A stretch of DNA of 64,000 nucleotides from Sambucus nigra (lineage: Eukaryota > Streptophyta > Magnoliopsida > Dipsacales > Adoxaceae). The stretch is taken from assembly GCA_949130495.1 (NCBI GenBank), contig OX422221.1, positions 475,869,159-475,933,158 of the forward strand, given 5' to 3'. Shown piece by piece: positions 36,801 to 43,164 of the stretch. The notes beneath the pieces are model-generated. The model was not told the DNA's origin. It saw nothing but the letters and a program-made list of their open reading frames with translations, and searched no databases. A program made the translations under genes and the position numbers. How positions within the stretch are numbered: the stretch's first letter is position 1; each line of letters starts with the position of its first letter.

Positions 36801-37545
36801 ACATTTGTGCAATAACATTTCTAATGTGAATCCATTGTATGGTATCAGTATCATCACTGAGGGAAAAAACACCTCTTAGTCTGGTGAATTGAATCTATGA
36901 ATAGAACAATAAACATTTTCATAACTTTAAACTTCATACTAGTTTTCTGTTTCACTTTTTTAGCCCCCCTTAATGTTGAACTCTGAATTATGCCCTGATT
37001 CTTTTTTTATTTAATCTTGAATTCTGAATACATGTTATTATTTTAACTCTATAACCATTAATAGTTATTTATAAAGTTTCCTTATATTAGTGCCATTTAC
37101 CAAAACAATAAGACTAAAACTGAATAAATTTTCAGAAAAATGTTGAATACTGAATTGTAACTCTCATTCAGCAAGCAAAAACAAACACAAAATACTAACT
37201 TTTAATGCTGAAAGAGCCTTAAAGTAACTTTGACAAAAATGGGTCTCTTTATTTAGAGTAAAGGGTAACAATTAAAAGAAGCAAAAGAGAGGGACATACA
37301 GAGAAGAGTTTGAGCAAGGGACAAAGAATAGATAAGAAACTGCCTCCTGCTGTGTTGCTGCTAACATTTTGTGTAGATAATTTGGTGTCTTTTTCTTCTG
37401 GCTCAGCTGATTTTTTTGCATGAATGATGTTTCTTCTGCGAAAATTAGAGTTTAAATTTCTTGGGATAATGGGTAGTGAAGAAAAGTGTTTGGGGTTTAG
37501 CTGGGAATTTTGGTGAGTGGAATATGGGTTTAATATTGACATCAT
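9729..37545 (-). CDS. Plastid-type dual GST-N/thioredoxin-fold protein, 10 exons, 333 codons
   Basis: Joining ten exons (37300-37545, 26849-26887, 21483-21609, 20489-20550, 19892-19959, 19185-19234, 16495-16564, 11514-11637, 10914-11030, 9729-9827) through GT-AG introns gives one open frame of 333 residues. The N-terminal ~75 residues are Ser/Asn-rich and look like a transit peptide. Domain 1 (about 134-215) has [17 protein letters not shown] with C-P-F-C at 140-143 and cis-Pro in [10 protein letters not shown] (182-191). Domain 2 (about 254-330) repeats the fold ([25 protein letters not shown] at 302-311) but has N-P-Y-A where the cysteines should be. The family resembles the Arabidopsis At4g10000/At5g03880 'thioredoxin family' proteins; the biochemical role is unproven. 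Introns sum to 26.8 kb and are full of transposons. The intact frame suggests a live gene; transcription is not shown here. Confidence 0.9.
10105..10470. repeat. Decayed MITE of the 'GGGTAAATTTCAAG…ACCCC' type
   Basis: Left part reads GGGTAAATTTCAAGAAACCCC with AACTATCACGCAAGTTGCAAA. The right part has two GGGTATTTGCAA strings (10411-10460). This wording recurs at 20675-20924, 20930-21115, 21260-21465 and 21712-21981, where two copies have 9-bp duplications, so it is probably a Mutator-like MITE. Ends are not resolved here. Confidence 0.45.
10633..10858. mobile_element. Stowaway-like MITE, one clear end
   Basis: Begins TACTCCCTTCGCCCCAAATT, the classical Stowaway (Tc1/Mariner MITE) terminal motif CTCCCTCCGTCCCAAATT, with an internal second copy of CCCAAATTAATAACCGTGTTT at 10682. 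The opposite end should read GGGACGGAGGGAGTA; only a faded AAAGTTGGGAGA near 10853 is seen. Confidence 0.5.
10914..11030 (-). CDS. Exon 9: start of second thioredoxin-fold domain
   Basis: 117 bp, 39 codons: [35 protein letters not shown], ends before donor GTTAGC. This is the helix after the motif position that is CPFC in domain 1. Confidence 0.9.
11031..11513 (-). other. Intron 8 (483 bp)
   Basis: Donor GTAAGA at 11513-11508, acceptor CACAG at 11035-11031. Nothing else seen. Confidence 0.85.
11514..11637 (-). CDS. Exon 8: linker between the two thioredoxin-fold domains
   Basis: 124 bp. Encodes [28 protein letters not shown], then [11 protein letters not shown], the first strand of domain 2. 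The GRGMSLW linker is a hallmark of this family. Acceptor ATGCAG, donor GTAAGA. Confidence 0.9.
12000..15560 (-). pseudogene. L1-type LINE ORF2 relic (reverse transcriptase and C-terminal region)
   Basis: Minus-strand translation follows plant LINE-1 ORF2 from right to left. It shows DKSPGPNEF…[10 protein letters not shown] and [10 protein letters not shown]…FRPATF (15500-15250), then after a gap [13 protein letters not shown] and a reverse transcriptase block equivalent to GLRQGDPLSPFLF ([13 protein letters not shown], near 13620). Next come [28 protein letters not shown] (13200), [17 protein letters not shown] (13020), IRFWEDDW (12750) and a C-terminal tail to about 12000. The FADD catalytic motif is destroyed by a frameshift. 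Reverse transcriptase copies LINE RNA at the target site; this copy is dead. Same strand as the host gene. Poly(A) end and target duplication not found. Confidence 0.85.
13940..15240. mobile_element. Unclassified ~1.3-kb insertion inside the LINE
   Basis: In LINE proteins the FRPISL block is followed directly by the AKVLANRL block. Here they lie about 1.3 kb apart (15250 and 13940), so extra DNA sits between. It is more GC-rich in the 14250-14800 part and has no recognisable protein or terminal repeats. Boundaries are approximate. Confidence 0.45.
15632..16017. mobile_element. hAT-type MITE with perfect 8-bp TSD GATAAAAC (386 bp)
   Basis: Terminal inverted repeats CTATGAAGCACGGACAC (left) and CTAGGAAGCACGGACAC (right, reverse complement) differ by one base. 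GATAAAAC flanks both sides (15624-15631 and 16018-16025). Subterminal ACACG/CGTGT strings are dense. 8-bp duplication plus short inverted ends place it in hAT. No coding capacity. Confidence 0.85.
16495..16564 (-). CDS. Exon 7: end of first thioredoxin-fold domain
   Basis: 70 bp. Encodes [20 protein letters not shown] with split Ser codons at both edges. Acceptor TTTGTTAG, donor GTATGC. Confidence 0.9.
17095..17545. repeat. Possible hAT-like MITE remnant with GATACG-rich ends
   Basis: The left side has GCTTGGATACGCATATGGG and GATATGATACGATATGATA. The right side, reverse complemented, has AACAGCAGCACACGGGTACG, GATATAGATACAACTTGGATACG. The layout (inverted ends, subterminal ATACG strings) resembles the element at 15632, but the target duplication could not be found. 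Confidence 0.35.
18884..18940. repeat. Inverted repeat TTAGGTCCACT…AGTGGACCTAA
   Basis: Eleven bases at each side are perfectly complementary and flank about 35 bp that contain a second small palindrome (GTCCAC/GTGGAC-type). It sits in a wider symmetrical stretch (18830-19010), probably an old foldback MITE. Confidence 0.45.
19185..19234 (-). CDS. Exon 6: cis-Pro loop of first domain
   Basis: 50 bp encoding [16 protein letters not shown]. Acceptor TGCAG, donor GTAAGT. Confidence 0.9.
19235..19891 (-). other. Intron 5 (657 bp)
   Basis: Donor GTACGT, acceptor TGCAG. Around 19548-19720 it has AGCCCTGTTTAGTTGGGG and later A/T-rich sequence resembling the end of a plant DNA transposon, without a resolved partner end. 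Confidence 0.8.
19892..19959 (-). CDS. Exon 5 of the dual thioredoxin-fold gene
   Basis: 68 bp encoding [20 protein letters not shown] and KE with a split Gln. VYPCPKGS is the conserved segment after the first helix in this family. Confidence 0.92.
19960..20488 (-). other. Intron 4 (529 bp)
   Basis: Donor GTGAGC, acceptor TGCAG. No repeat or gene recognised. Confidence 0.85.
20489..20550 (-). CDS. Exon 4: active-site exon with CPFC
   Basis: 62 bp encoding [20 protein letters not shown]. The acceptor chosen is TCAACAG, giving …LFEFE|ACPFC as in the family. An alternative AG 13 nt upstream (TTATAG) would shift the frame. Confidence 0.92.
20675..20924. mobile_element. Mutator-like MITE, 250 bp, 9-bp TSD (8 of 9)
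   Basis: Ends GGGTGGTAAGTAAGAAACCCC and, reverse complemented, TGGTAAATTGCCAGACCCC. Flanks TAAATATTG (20666-20674) and TGAATATTG (20925-20933). A 9-bp duplication is the mark of Mutator-like elements. Non-coding. Confidence 0.55.
20930..21465. repeat. Fragments of the same MITE family
   Basis: Phrases such as GGGGTATTTGCAGTTAGCGTG, GGGGTATTCGCAACTAGC, GAGTGTTTGCAACAAAATGC and CAAGGGGTTTCTAGCACTTT recur in both orientations. At 21274-21461 a rough pair of inverted ends (GCTACAGTGCAAGAA and GGCTAAAGTGCTAGAA) is seen, but no clean duplication. Confidence 0.45.
21483..21609 (-). CDS. Exon 3 of the dual thioredoxin-fold gene
   Basis: 127 bp encoding [18 protein letters not shown], then a variable stretch, and RLQLFEF leading into the CPFC exon. 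ARLPWGS and LFEFEACPFC are family landmarks. Acceptor ATATCAG, donor GTTAGC. Confidence 0.9.
21712..21981. mobile_element. Mutator-like MITE, 270 bp, 9-bp TSD (8 of 9)
   Basis: Begins GGCTAAAATGT and ends ACTTTAGCC. Flanking 9-mers are TATATAGTA (21703-21711) and TATATAGTT (21982-21990). The interior repeats TTGCAAATACCC/CCCCTGAATTGTGC phrases of the family. Confidence 0.6.
22019..22070 (-). repeat. Au SINE 3'-end fragment, minus orientation
   Basis: Plus strand AAAAAGGTCCTACCGAGTGC, ACAGAACTCCCGCTTAACTG and CAGGGTCTTG is the reverse complement of the 3' end of the Au SINE at 22157-22323. Only the 3' part is present; the two copies form an imperfect inverted repeat. Confidence 0.7.
22157..22323 (+). 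mobile_element. Au SINE, full length, with 16-bp TSD (15 of 16)
   Basis: Has a tRNA-like polymerase III promoter: A box region CTTGGTGCGATGGCAAGTG and B box GGGTTCGAGACT. The 3' part GCAGTTAAGCGGAGCCCTGT, GCACTAGGTATGACC ends in a T-run, as in the plant Au SINE family. Flanks ATTCTTTTCTATTATG (22141-22156) and ATTCTTTTATATTATG (22324-22339) are a target duplication with one mismatch. Lies antisense within intron 2. Confidence 0.85.
22551..22570. repeat. Poly(C) run of 20
   Basis: Twenty C in a row directly before the copia insertion site. Confidence 0.95.
22640..23305 (+). repeat. Truncated 5' LTR of the intronic copia element
   Basis: Same sequence as the 3' LTR (GGACAGAATTTTGAGCAACT, GGTGGGACCCACACCACGAT) with point changes. 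It carries a TATA-like GCTATAAATACAAACC near 23240. It keeps about 60 bp of AATTAA/TTAACTG sequence that the 3' LTR lacks, and lacks the GC-rich stretch (26015-26065) of the 3' LTR. Confidence 0.8.
23311..25027 (+). pseudogene. Copia reverse transcriptase-RNase H, broken
   Basis: Frame 23311-23970 reads the reverse transcriptase N-terminal half ([75 protein letters not shown]). One missing A near 23965 shifts the frame. The next frame has the intact catalytic L-Y-V-D-D (24064-24078). A stop codon at 24346-24348 replaces the usual Glu before [11 protein letters not shown] further frameshift near 24590 precedes RNase H ([38 protein letters not shown]). Acidic residues in CDANW, ESEF and DSQS are present. 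Only these lesions and the deletion disable it. Confidence 0.92.
25596..25607 (+). other. Polypurine tract before the 3' LTR
   Basis: TCATCTGGGGGAT directly precedes TGTTGG of the 3' LTR, as expected for plus-strand priming. Confidence 0.75.
25608..26621 (+). repeat. 3' LTR of the intronic copia element
   Basis: 1,014 bp from TGTTGGAAGAATTGG to CATAACA. The end was chosen because it gives the same 5-bp duplicate as the 5' side. Its TATA-like site is changed to GCTATACATAC compared with the 5' LTR. Confidence 0.65.
26849..26887 (-). CDS. Exon 2 (39 bp) of the dual thioredoxin-fold gene
   Basis: Thirteen codons: [13 protein letters not shown], a family-conserved joint between the transit-peptide exon and [16 protein letters not shown]. 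Acceptor TCGCAG, donor GTACCG. The GDPSxERN string and exact phase make this micro-exon convincing despite its size. Confidence 0.88.
27308..27440 (+). repeat. tRNA-derived SINE remnant
   Basis: AAGGGGATAGCCTAGTGGAA resembles a tRNA-type A-box region. GGATCTAAACATACCC stands where the B box should be. The CGGGATTAATCAGGTGCGC tail wording is typical for plant tRNA-derived SINEs. Degenerate; duplication not found. Confidence 0.5.
28799..29085 (-). repeat. 97-bp direct repeat around a primer-site-like string (TRIM-like)
   Basis: Copies at 28799-28895 and 28989-29085 (AGATCTCAAGCCGCCATC… GTTGTCCT) are about 85% identical. Between them the minus strand reads TGGTATCAAAGCC (close to the tRNA-Met primer site) next to the right copy, and a G-rich GTTGGGGGATTA followed by TGTTGG next to the left copy. 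This is the layout of a miniature LTR element (TRIM). Outer ends and target duplication remain unclear. Confidence 0.5.
29558..29593. repeat. (GAATC)n microsatellite
   Basis: Seven uninterrupted GAATC units, with more degenerate GATTCGA/TCGAATC strings on both sides (29480-29620). Confidence 0.9.
29640..31120 (-). pseudogene. Ty3/gypsy gag relic split by a hAT element
   Basis: Right of the hAT insertion the minus strand gives FDGTISL…[30 protein letters not shown], then [21 protein letters not shown], the gypsy gag capsid core of the chromovirus type. Left of it comes [17 protein letters not shown], a CCHC zinc knuckle in which the last Cys is Lys. Stops and frameshifts are frequent. It lies on the same strand as the host gene, in intron 1. 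Protease and pol were not recognised to the left. Confidence 0.8.
29873..30467. mobile_element. hAT non-autonomous element, 595 bp, perfect TSD CTTGATGG
   Basis: Ends TAGGGGTGGCCAT and ATGGCCACCCCTA are perfect 13-bp inverted repeats. CTTGATGG occurs at 29865-29872 and 30468-30475. The subterminal regions are packed with CGGGC/GCCCG strings in inverted arrangement. The centre has poly(C) and (TA)n runs. Inserted in the gypsy gag. No transposase. Confidence 0.95.
31121..33930. other. Intron 1 sequence without a clear gene; possible gag N-terminus at 32144-32365
   Basis: A minus-strand frame at 32365-32144 begins [20 protein letters not shown] and continues DLVQSL…, which resembles the coiled N-terminus of some plant gypsy gag proteins, but it is 1 kb from the gag core. 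A 32-bp phrase (CTCTTCACTAAACATGTCCC…) occurs twice, near 32800 and 32866. Otherwise nothing is recognised. Confidence 0.4.
34219..34442. repeat. Tandem repeat, unit about 112 bp, two clear copies
   Basis: 34219-34332 and 34333-34442 share GAGGTCACAA…, AAGAAACTCTTTT…AGTGA, and GAGAGA strings. Weaker copies with AGAGAGAGA continue to about 34680. Confidence 0.55.
34800..36838 (+). repeat. Probable LTR remnant with TATA box and primer site, split by a hAT element
   Basis: Sequence around the hAT insertion has an LTR-like promoter (CCTATATAAGATAC at 36542-36553) and leads to TGGTATCAGTATC at 36840, similar to a tRNA-Met primer site. Left end not determined. No gag or pol follows. Confidence 0.4.
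35090..36271. mobile_element. hAT non-autonomous element, 1,182 bp, perfect TSD GTCTCGGC
   Basis: Perfect 16-bp inverted ends TAGGGGTGGCAATTCG. Duplicate GTCTCGGC at 35082-35089 and 36272-36279. Subterminal regions repeat ACACGAC/GTCGTGT. The interior (35360-35600) is a C/T-rich stretch unlike the ends, possibly captured host sequence. No hAT transposase frame. Same end type (TAGGGGTGGC) as the element at 29873 but otherwise different. Confidence 0.95.
37300..37545 (-). CDS. Exon 1 with start codon and transit-peptide-like N-terminus
   Basis: 82 codons. Starts [12 protein letters not shown]; Ser/Asn/Arg-rich with few acidic residues for about 50 residues, then a polar stretch, ending [14 protein letters not shown] before donor GTATGT. 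The first of two adjacent ATGs was taken; a stop-free extension upstream is not seen. Chloroplast import is inferred from composition. Confidence 0.88.
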
Positions 37546-37594
37546 ACGGGTGGTTCAGGCTCTCTCTCCTCTTTCTCGTGTCTAGAGCCTAGAC

Positions 37595-37603
37595 TATATA
37601 TAT
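37595..37603 (-). promoter_or_regulatory. TATA box of the dual thioredoxin-fold gene
   Basis: The minus strand reads AAATATATATAG about 50 bp upstream of the first ATG, with a purine-rich GAGAAAGAGGAGAGAGAGCC leader between. The spacing suits transcription starting 20-30 bp before the ATG. Confidence 0.6.
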
Positions 37604-38800
37604 TTCACTTTCACTTCAATTGTGGCAGGTCCAGCTGTCACTCGGAGAGGAACCGTCATAGGGATGGATTGGGTTCGGTATCTTTGTCAAAATAATACTT
37701 GGTCAGCGAAAATCACGAATTGCGAATGAAGATTAGTCGAGGTGCACGTATGCTGGCGCTGATACCTCATGTATGCTACCAAAAAGAAATAAAATTGAGC
37801 CAGCGCAGTACCCTCATTTTGGAGAAAAATGTAATAAGTGCTCTACAAAATGCGAACTTGTTCAAGGAAAATGTTAGGCTTACCTTAAAATTATCGAAAA
37901 TTATATTTAAACTCCGTGCGATGCACGAGCGCTTAAATTTTTTTTTTGAAAAACACAAAGTAACAGAATTTGATCAATTCAAAAAATATATAGTTAGATA
38001 TTGTTAAATATAAAGATGTAATATGTTGATTTTAAAAGTAAAACACATTAAATACACTTAAGTTATTACTCTGTAAATGTAATTGCGATATTGTATATTA
38101 TAGAAAACTCTGTAATATGTTGATTCACATCCTTTGACTTATTTAATATCTCTATTAGTGATGATATTACCTTATTTGCTGAATCGGTAGAAGGGGTATT
38201 TTGGTTAATTGTCATTGGGTTTTTTGACTTTTTTATTTTTTAATTTAATGGAGTGGTTTTAGTCTATAAACAAACGATACTCTACTGATTTTTTTAAAAT
38301 ATTAAAAATAAAATTGAATTTCGTAATTTTTTGGGTGTTTAGCTCAATGTGTGTTATGTCTTAGTTGATGTTACTCTATTTATAAATTGTTAATAGACTT
38401 GTAAAGTTAAAAACTAATGCCTTGGAACATTTTGAATTGCAGATTGGGACGTTGTGAGGACGTTTTTTTGGAAATTATTTTTAGGATGATGTTACTCTAT
38501 TTTTGGGACGTTGTGAGGACGCTTGTTGGGAATTGTTTTCTGGAGGCTACTTTGTAATTGATTAGAAACTAATGCCTTAGGAAATATAAAGTTAGAAACT
38601 AATGCCTTAGTTGATGTGTTGTAACAAACGATGTAGGCTGCTTTGTAATTGATTAGTGGTTTTGAAATATTTGTATGAATACTTTCGTATCAATCATATA
38701 ATCTTTTGAACCTTAATTTTGAGTATGTATATTATGGTAGTTGATTACTTATATAATGTCGATGAAATTAAGTTGATTCTATAATTAATATTTATTTGAC
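37604..38800. other. Upstream intergenic region
   Basis: A/T-rich. One small hairpin CGTGC-GAT-GCACG at 37915-37927 and short direct repeats (GAAACTAATGCCTTAG, GGACGTTGTGAGGACG) at 38410-38610. No convincing gene. Confidence 0.6.
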
Positions 38801-38849
38801 TGAATATTTATATGAGAAATGAAATTGAAATGAAAAAAAATATGAGTTC

Positions 38850-39218
38850 TAAATTTATAACATTTTGGCAATAAAATTCATTTCGCGACAAAAATATTTT
38901 GTCCCCAAAGTATATTAATTTTGTCACCAAATGGTTATCCTTTTGCATATTATCATATACATTAGGTGACAAAATTTGCATTTTTGTCACAAAAAATAAG
39001 ATCTTTGGCTACAAATAATTTTGTCACTAAAAATCTGTTATTACGTGACAGAGAATATTTTGTCACCAAAAGTTGTAATATTTGGTGACGAAATTTGTTT
39101 TTCCTCTCTAAAACCTTTAGCGACGGGGCTTTCGTGATGGTTCATCGACGAAATTTTTTTGTCACAAAATGTTTTTGGTGACGAATTTTTTTGTCACTAA
39201 TTATGTATTTTGTTGTAG
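38850..39218. mobile_element. CACTA (En/Spm)-type subterminal end
   Basis: More than ten copies of TTTTGTCACC/GGTGACAAAA-like strings in both orientations, ending TTTTGTTGTAG at 39218. This is the reverse complement of CTACAACAAAA, the terminal repeat of plant CACTA elements (CACTACAACAAAA) with the outermost bases altered. The other end was not found. Confidence 0.65.
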
Positions 39219-39240
39219 ATGGACATAACAGATGTTTAAA

Positions 39241-39985
39241 AGCCCTAATTTACCTAAAACACATTTATGGTTACTCGACTAGGTGAATTGCTATCACTTA
39301 AAAGTCCCAGTTTTACTTAAAGGACCAAAATTGTCGCGCGACTAAGTAAAAATTGAGCATTCTCCAAGTCCCAATTTACCTAAAGCACCTTTATGGTTAC
39401 TCGACTAGGTAAATTGTTATCGTTTAAAGTCCCAGTCTTACTTAAAAAACCAAAATGGTCATTCGACTAAGTAAAATTGGGCATTCTCCAAGCCCCAATT
39501 TTCCTAAAGCACCTTTCTGGTTGCTCGACTAGGTGAATTGTTATCGCTTAAAAGTTCCAATTTTACTTAAAGGACCAAAATAGTTGCTCGACTAAGTAAA
39601 ATTGGGCATTCTCCAAGCCCCAATTTACCTAAAACACCTTTATAGTTGCTCGACTAGGTGAATTGTTGTCGCTTAAAAGTCCCAGCTTTACTTAAAGGAC
39701 CAAAATGGTTGCTCAACTAAGTAAAATCGGGCATTCTCCAAGCCCCAATTTACCTAAAGCACCTTTATGGTTGCTCGACTAGGTAAATTATTGTCGCTTA
39801 AAAGTCATAGCTTTACTTAAAGTACCAAAATGGTTTATCAACTAAGTAAAATTGGGCATTCTTCAAGCCCCAATTTACCTAAAGCACCTTTATGGTTGCT
39901 CGACTAGGTGAATTGATGTCGCTTGTAAGTCCCACTTTACTTAAAGGGCCAAAATGGTTGCTCGACTAAGAAAAAATTGGGCATG
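39241..39985. repeat. Satellite: 125-bp unit, six copies, built from two hairpin half-units
   Basis: The phrase GCATTCTCCAAG recurs at 39358, 39481, 39606, 39731 and 39856 and in altered form at 39981, i.e. spacing 123-125 bp. Each unit has half A (AATTTACCTAAAGCACCTTT … CTCGACTAGGTGAATTG) and half B (TTTTACTTAAAGGACCAAAA … CTCGACTAAGTAAAATTGG). The outer edges of each half are complementary (AATTTACCTA/TAGGTGAATT; TTTTACTTA/TAAGTAAAA). Non-coding. Confidence 0.95.
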
Positions 39986-40024
39986 AGGGTTCCAAAACTT
40001 AGATATGTATATATACAAACATAC

Positions 40025-40694
40025 CTCTTCATGGTAAGATTCTCTAACATCTACCTGCTCAGGGGCAACCTCAGGAACTTCAACTTGACCAATATCCACT
40101 CCACCCCCAGCTTCGACCTCAACTCTAACTTATCCCTCCTCGGAGGTGGCTGCCCTACCTTCTAAAACGGTAGGTCCAAACAACCCCACCAAATTTTTTT
40201 CAGTAATCGTGGACCTAGAGGGAACAACAATAAGGGCCCTGTAAGTATTGGCATTTACTTCCTCGATGGGGGTAACCTGCGAAAAAAATACCAGAGGAAG
40301 AAAGGAATAGTAAGTACATGCAAACACAATTGAACCAAGACATAAAAAAGAAGTCATTAAGGAAGAGTGAATACTCACCACAGTGATGGGACTAGCAGTT
40401 GTTGTTTTCCCTACCTCAACCACTTCCCTTTCCTGATGAACAATAGATTGAGAAGGGTTGGGTTCCAAGATCATGGGAATATTCTCCTCACGAAGGGGGG
40501 ATGATGAATGGAAATCATTAGTGGGAGATTGTTGTGAGAGTAATTTTGGGCACTAGGCGTGGCTTGATCCTTAGCATGACCATGTTCATCACTAAATTCA
40601 TCAAGAATGGTATAATCCACGGGAATAGAGTCTGGTTTATCAGTCGAATACATCCGACATAGCCTTCTCGATGGACGGACCAACGGAACATCCT
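40025..40694 (-). pseudogene. 3' exons of the plant mobile domain (PMD) gene
   Basis: Left of the solo LTR the minus strand continues the PMD gene. Exon A (40379-about 40690) includes VRPSRRLCRMYS, SIPVDYTILDEFSDEHG and EVVEVGKTTTASPIT. Intron 40277-40378 has donor GTGAGTAT and acceptor TTCGCAG. Exon B (40025-40276) has VTPIEEVNANTYRALIVVPS, then an acidic stretch ending SYHEE before a GTATGT donor; a TAA interrupts it near 40130. The true 3' end is not found; the CACTA end and satellite lie beyond. Confidence 0.6.
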
Positions 40695-43129
40695 TGTAAT
40701 ACCTTGTATTTTTCTGGCTTTTAAAATTTAGGGATTTATTAAATTTAATTGAGATAGATTAATTTAATGTTAATCCGAAAATTTATTTTAAATATTTACT
40801 AGCGTGACGAGAGTTAGTAATTATTGGAAAATTATTGATTTGTTAAATATTACTTATTGAATAGAGTAATGCGTAGAATTGAATTTATTAAAATTGTCAC
40901 TAGGGAATAATATGACAATTATGGAAATTAAGTCAGGATGCGCCTGTGTCGTGTCGGGACTAAATTATTATTATTATTATAAGTGAATAAATTACAAGTC
41001 ACCCGTATGGTCATTTCAAGTGCGCCAAAGTGTCCGAAAGGGTCGAGATAGTAAAAAAGTGTACTCGGGGATTTAGTTTGGGTATCGGGGCGTTTTTAGG
41101 CCTAATTGACATCCCGGGAGGGTATATTAGACATTTTGTATTTTTGGGCAATTAAACCCACGAATTTTCTAAGGATATATCAGCCTTTAGGAGTTGTCTT
41201 TTAGGGTTACCAAACACAAAAACAAAGAACGACCATTAGAGAAGGAGTTGGAGAGCTTTCCAAGCAACTCAAGGCCAAAGACTCACCCGTTTGCACCGCC
41301 ACCACCACCACCACCACCACCAAAGCATAGATCGCGCGATGAGGAACGCAATCATACATCTTTCGTCCACAAATTAGAAACTCAAATTCCAGGCAAGTAT
41401 CTATCTTGCTTTGTTTTTAGTTAATGTCTCGCCCATGTTAGTTTAGGATTATCAAGAACATGTTTTATGAAAGAAATTGATAATTTAGAGACTTTAAATC
41501 GCATGTTTGGAGAAATTTAATATATTCTGGACATACCCATCACATGTAGAGGATTACCCATGAATCAGTATGAATTTAGTAACAAGAAATCTAGGAAATA
41601 ATTAAAAGAATGTATGTTTCCTCCAAAATTAGGGTTCTTGAGGATTTTGTCAATTTTACCCCATTAATTCGATATCGTTGATGAATTTGAAAATGTTTCA
41701 CGTAGAAAATCATGTAGTTATGTATATAGTACCAGTAGTAATGTTGTTTGGGAGTTTGAGCGAAATTGATAGAGGTTTTGAGGACTTTTGGTGATGAAAC
41801 CCGTAGGATAATATATGCAGAATTTGGGAAATATCTGGGCAATCAGTCGATCGACCCCCTACCTTCGATCGATCGACCTCTTTTGAATTTTGAAGCTTGT
41901 TCTTTATTCTTAATGATTAACCCTGTGCCACTTTGAGAGAACCCTTATATGTATTTTATATACCATAATGGGATTTGGGAAAGACCAGTAGGGTTGTAGG
42001 CAAGGTTCGGATGATACGATTCATATGTGATTTAACCGTAGAATTTAAGGAATATAAATTTAGTGGGAAATCGTGCGTACGTTATAGTATATCTCATGAG
42101 AATTAAGAAAGACTTAGACCAGTAGAGTAGTGAGGGTGAACCTACTGATTTTATATTATTTTGAGAGGATACACTTCGAGAGTCGAGAAGTACTTAAGGA
42201 TTTGTTATACTTAATAGAATAAAAAGAGTGATTTACTTATACGTAGAACTCGAGCGTTATATGTTACACATGGCTAGAATTATAATTATGGGTCGTGGGC
42301 GCACCTAATTTAGAAAATGTGAATATTTATATATATGACTGTGTGATTGTGCATATTATATATCTGTGTAAAAATCATACCCGAGCTACTTACTATCACA
42401 GGGGTTTTCGCGCCGGGACAGTTTTATCTCGATTGGGCCTTTATGTAGGGTATTGACTTGTACCCTAAAACATAGGATTCCTTGGTATAGGCTATTTGAT
42501 TGATAGTCAGACGGTCCTAAGAGACGTGAGGGTATATGCTGACTTCTTAGCGACTTGGAACTATGCTTCGCCTCCATTTACTTGTGTATTGTGTTAATAC
42601 AGTTCGAGAGTATTTCCAAACTAGTATTTCCCTTAGTTTGTGTGATACGGGGACTTGATAGCAGAGTATGCCAGCACCATAGATTTATGTGGGGTGCCGT
42701 TAGCATATATATTATATGTGTGACCAATATATATACGTATATCTATATGGGAACTTTCTACTTTCCTTATAAGTAGATAAGTAATGAATAAATGCCTCAA
42801 CTTTATTATAAGTGTTCGGGAACTTTATAACGGTAATGAGTTGTTCTAAAAAAACGTAATAAATCTTGAAGAGAATGATTTTCTAAAGTGAATATCATAA
42901 CCTCGCTTCTCACATGATAAAACCTTAAGGAGAATAAATTAGAGAAACTTATGAGATTTATTAGTACGGTATGCGTGCACACTAGATGAGAGGTGAGAAT
43001 TCTCAAAAAAGTGTCGCATACTAACATGGTTGTTGCATTAGTCAGCAAGCATTTTAAATACTTGCTAAACTATTTTTAAAACCGTTTTACACTCGGGTTC
43101 TCACTCGTTTCCTGTCGTTTTCTCTCTCT

Positions 43130-43164
<35 letters not shown>

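Larger units (their letters stand above)
26888..37299 (-). other. Intron 1 (10,412 bp), transposon-filled
   Basis: Donor GTATGT at 37299-37294, acceptor TCGCAG. Contains a SINE, a TRIM-like repeat, a gypsy gag with a hAT element inside, a GA-rich tandem repeat, an LTR promoter remnant and a second hAT element. No host exon was found inside. Confidence 0.85.

Noticed and set aside
36960..37222. MITE with ends AGCCCCCCTTAATG and GGCTCTTTCAGCATTAA
   Set aside because: The ends match too weakly and flanking duplications are not visible.
37911..37930. CGTGCGATGCACG hairpin as a Helitron 3' end
   Set aside because: No CTRR terminus follows at the right distance and no TC start was found.
37699..38007. 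102-codon plus-strand frame upstream of the main gene
   Set aside because: A/T-rich, no recognisable motif, no promoter or splice context; likely chance.
39241..39985. Regularly spaced repeats taken for a CRISPR-like array
   Set aside because: The whole 125-bp unit is repeated, there are no unique spacers, and the genome is a plant's; it is a satellite.
41194..41424. Proline-rich 76-codon frame as a gene
   Set aside because: Inside solo LTR A; the counterpart in LTR B does not keep the frame.
42806..43048. 80-codon minus-strand frame, also at 50342-50677
   Set aside because: Conserved only because both places are copies of the same LTR segment; no protein similarity.
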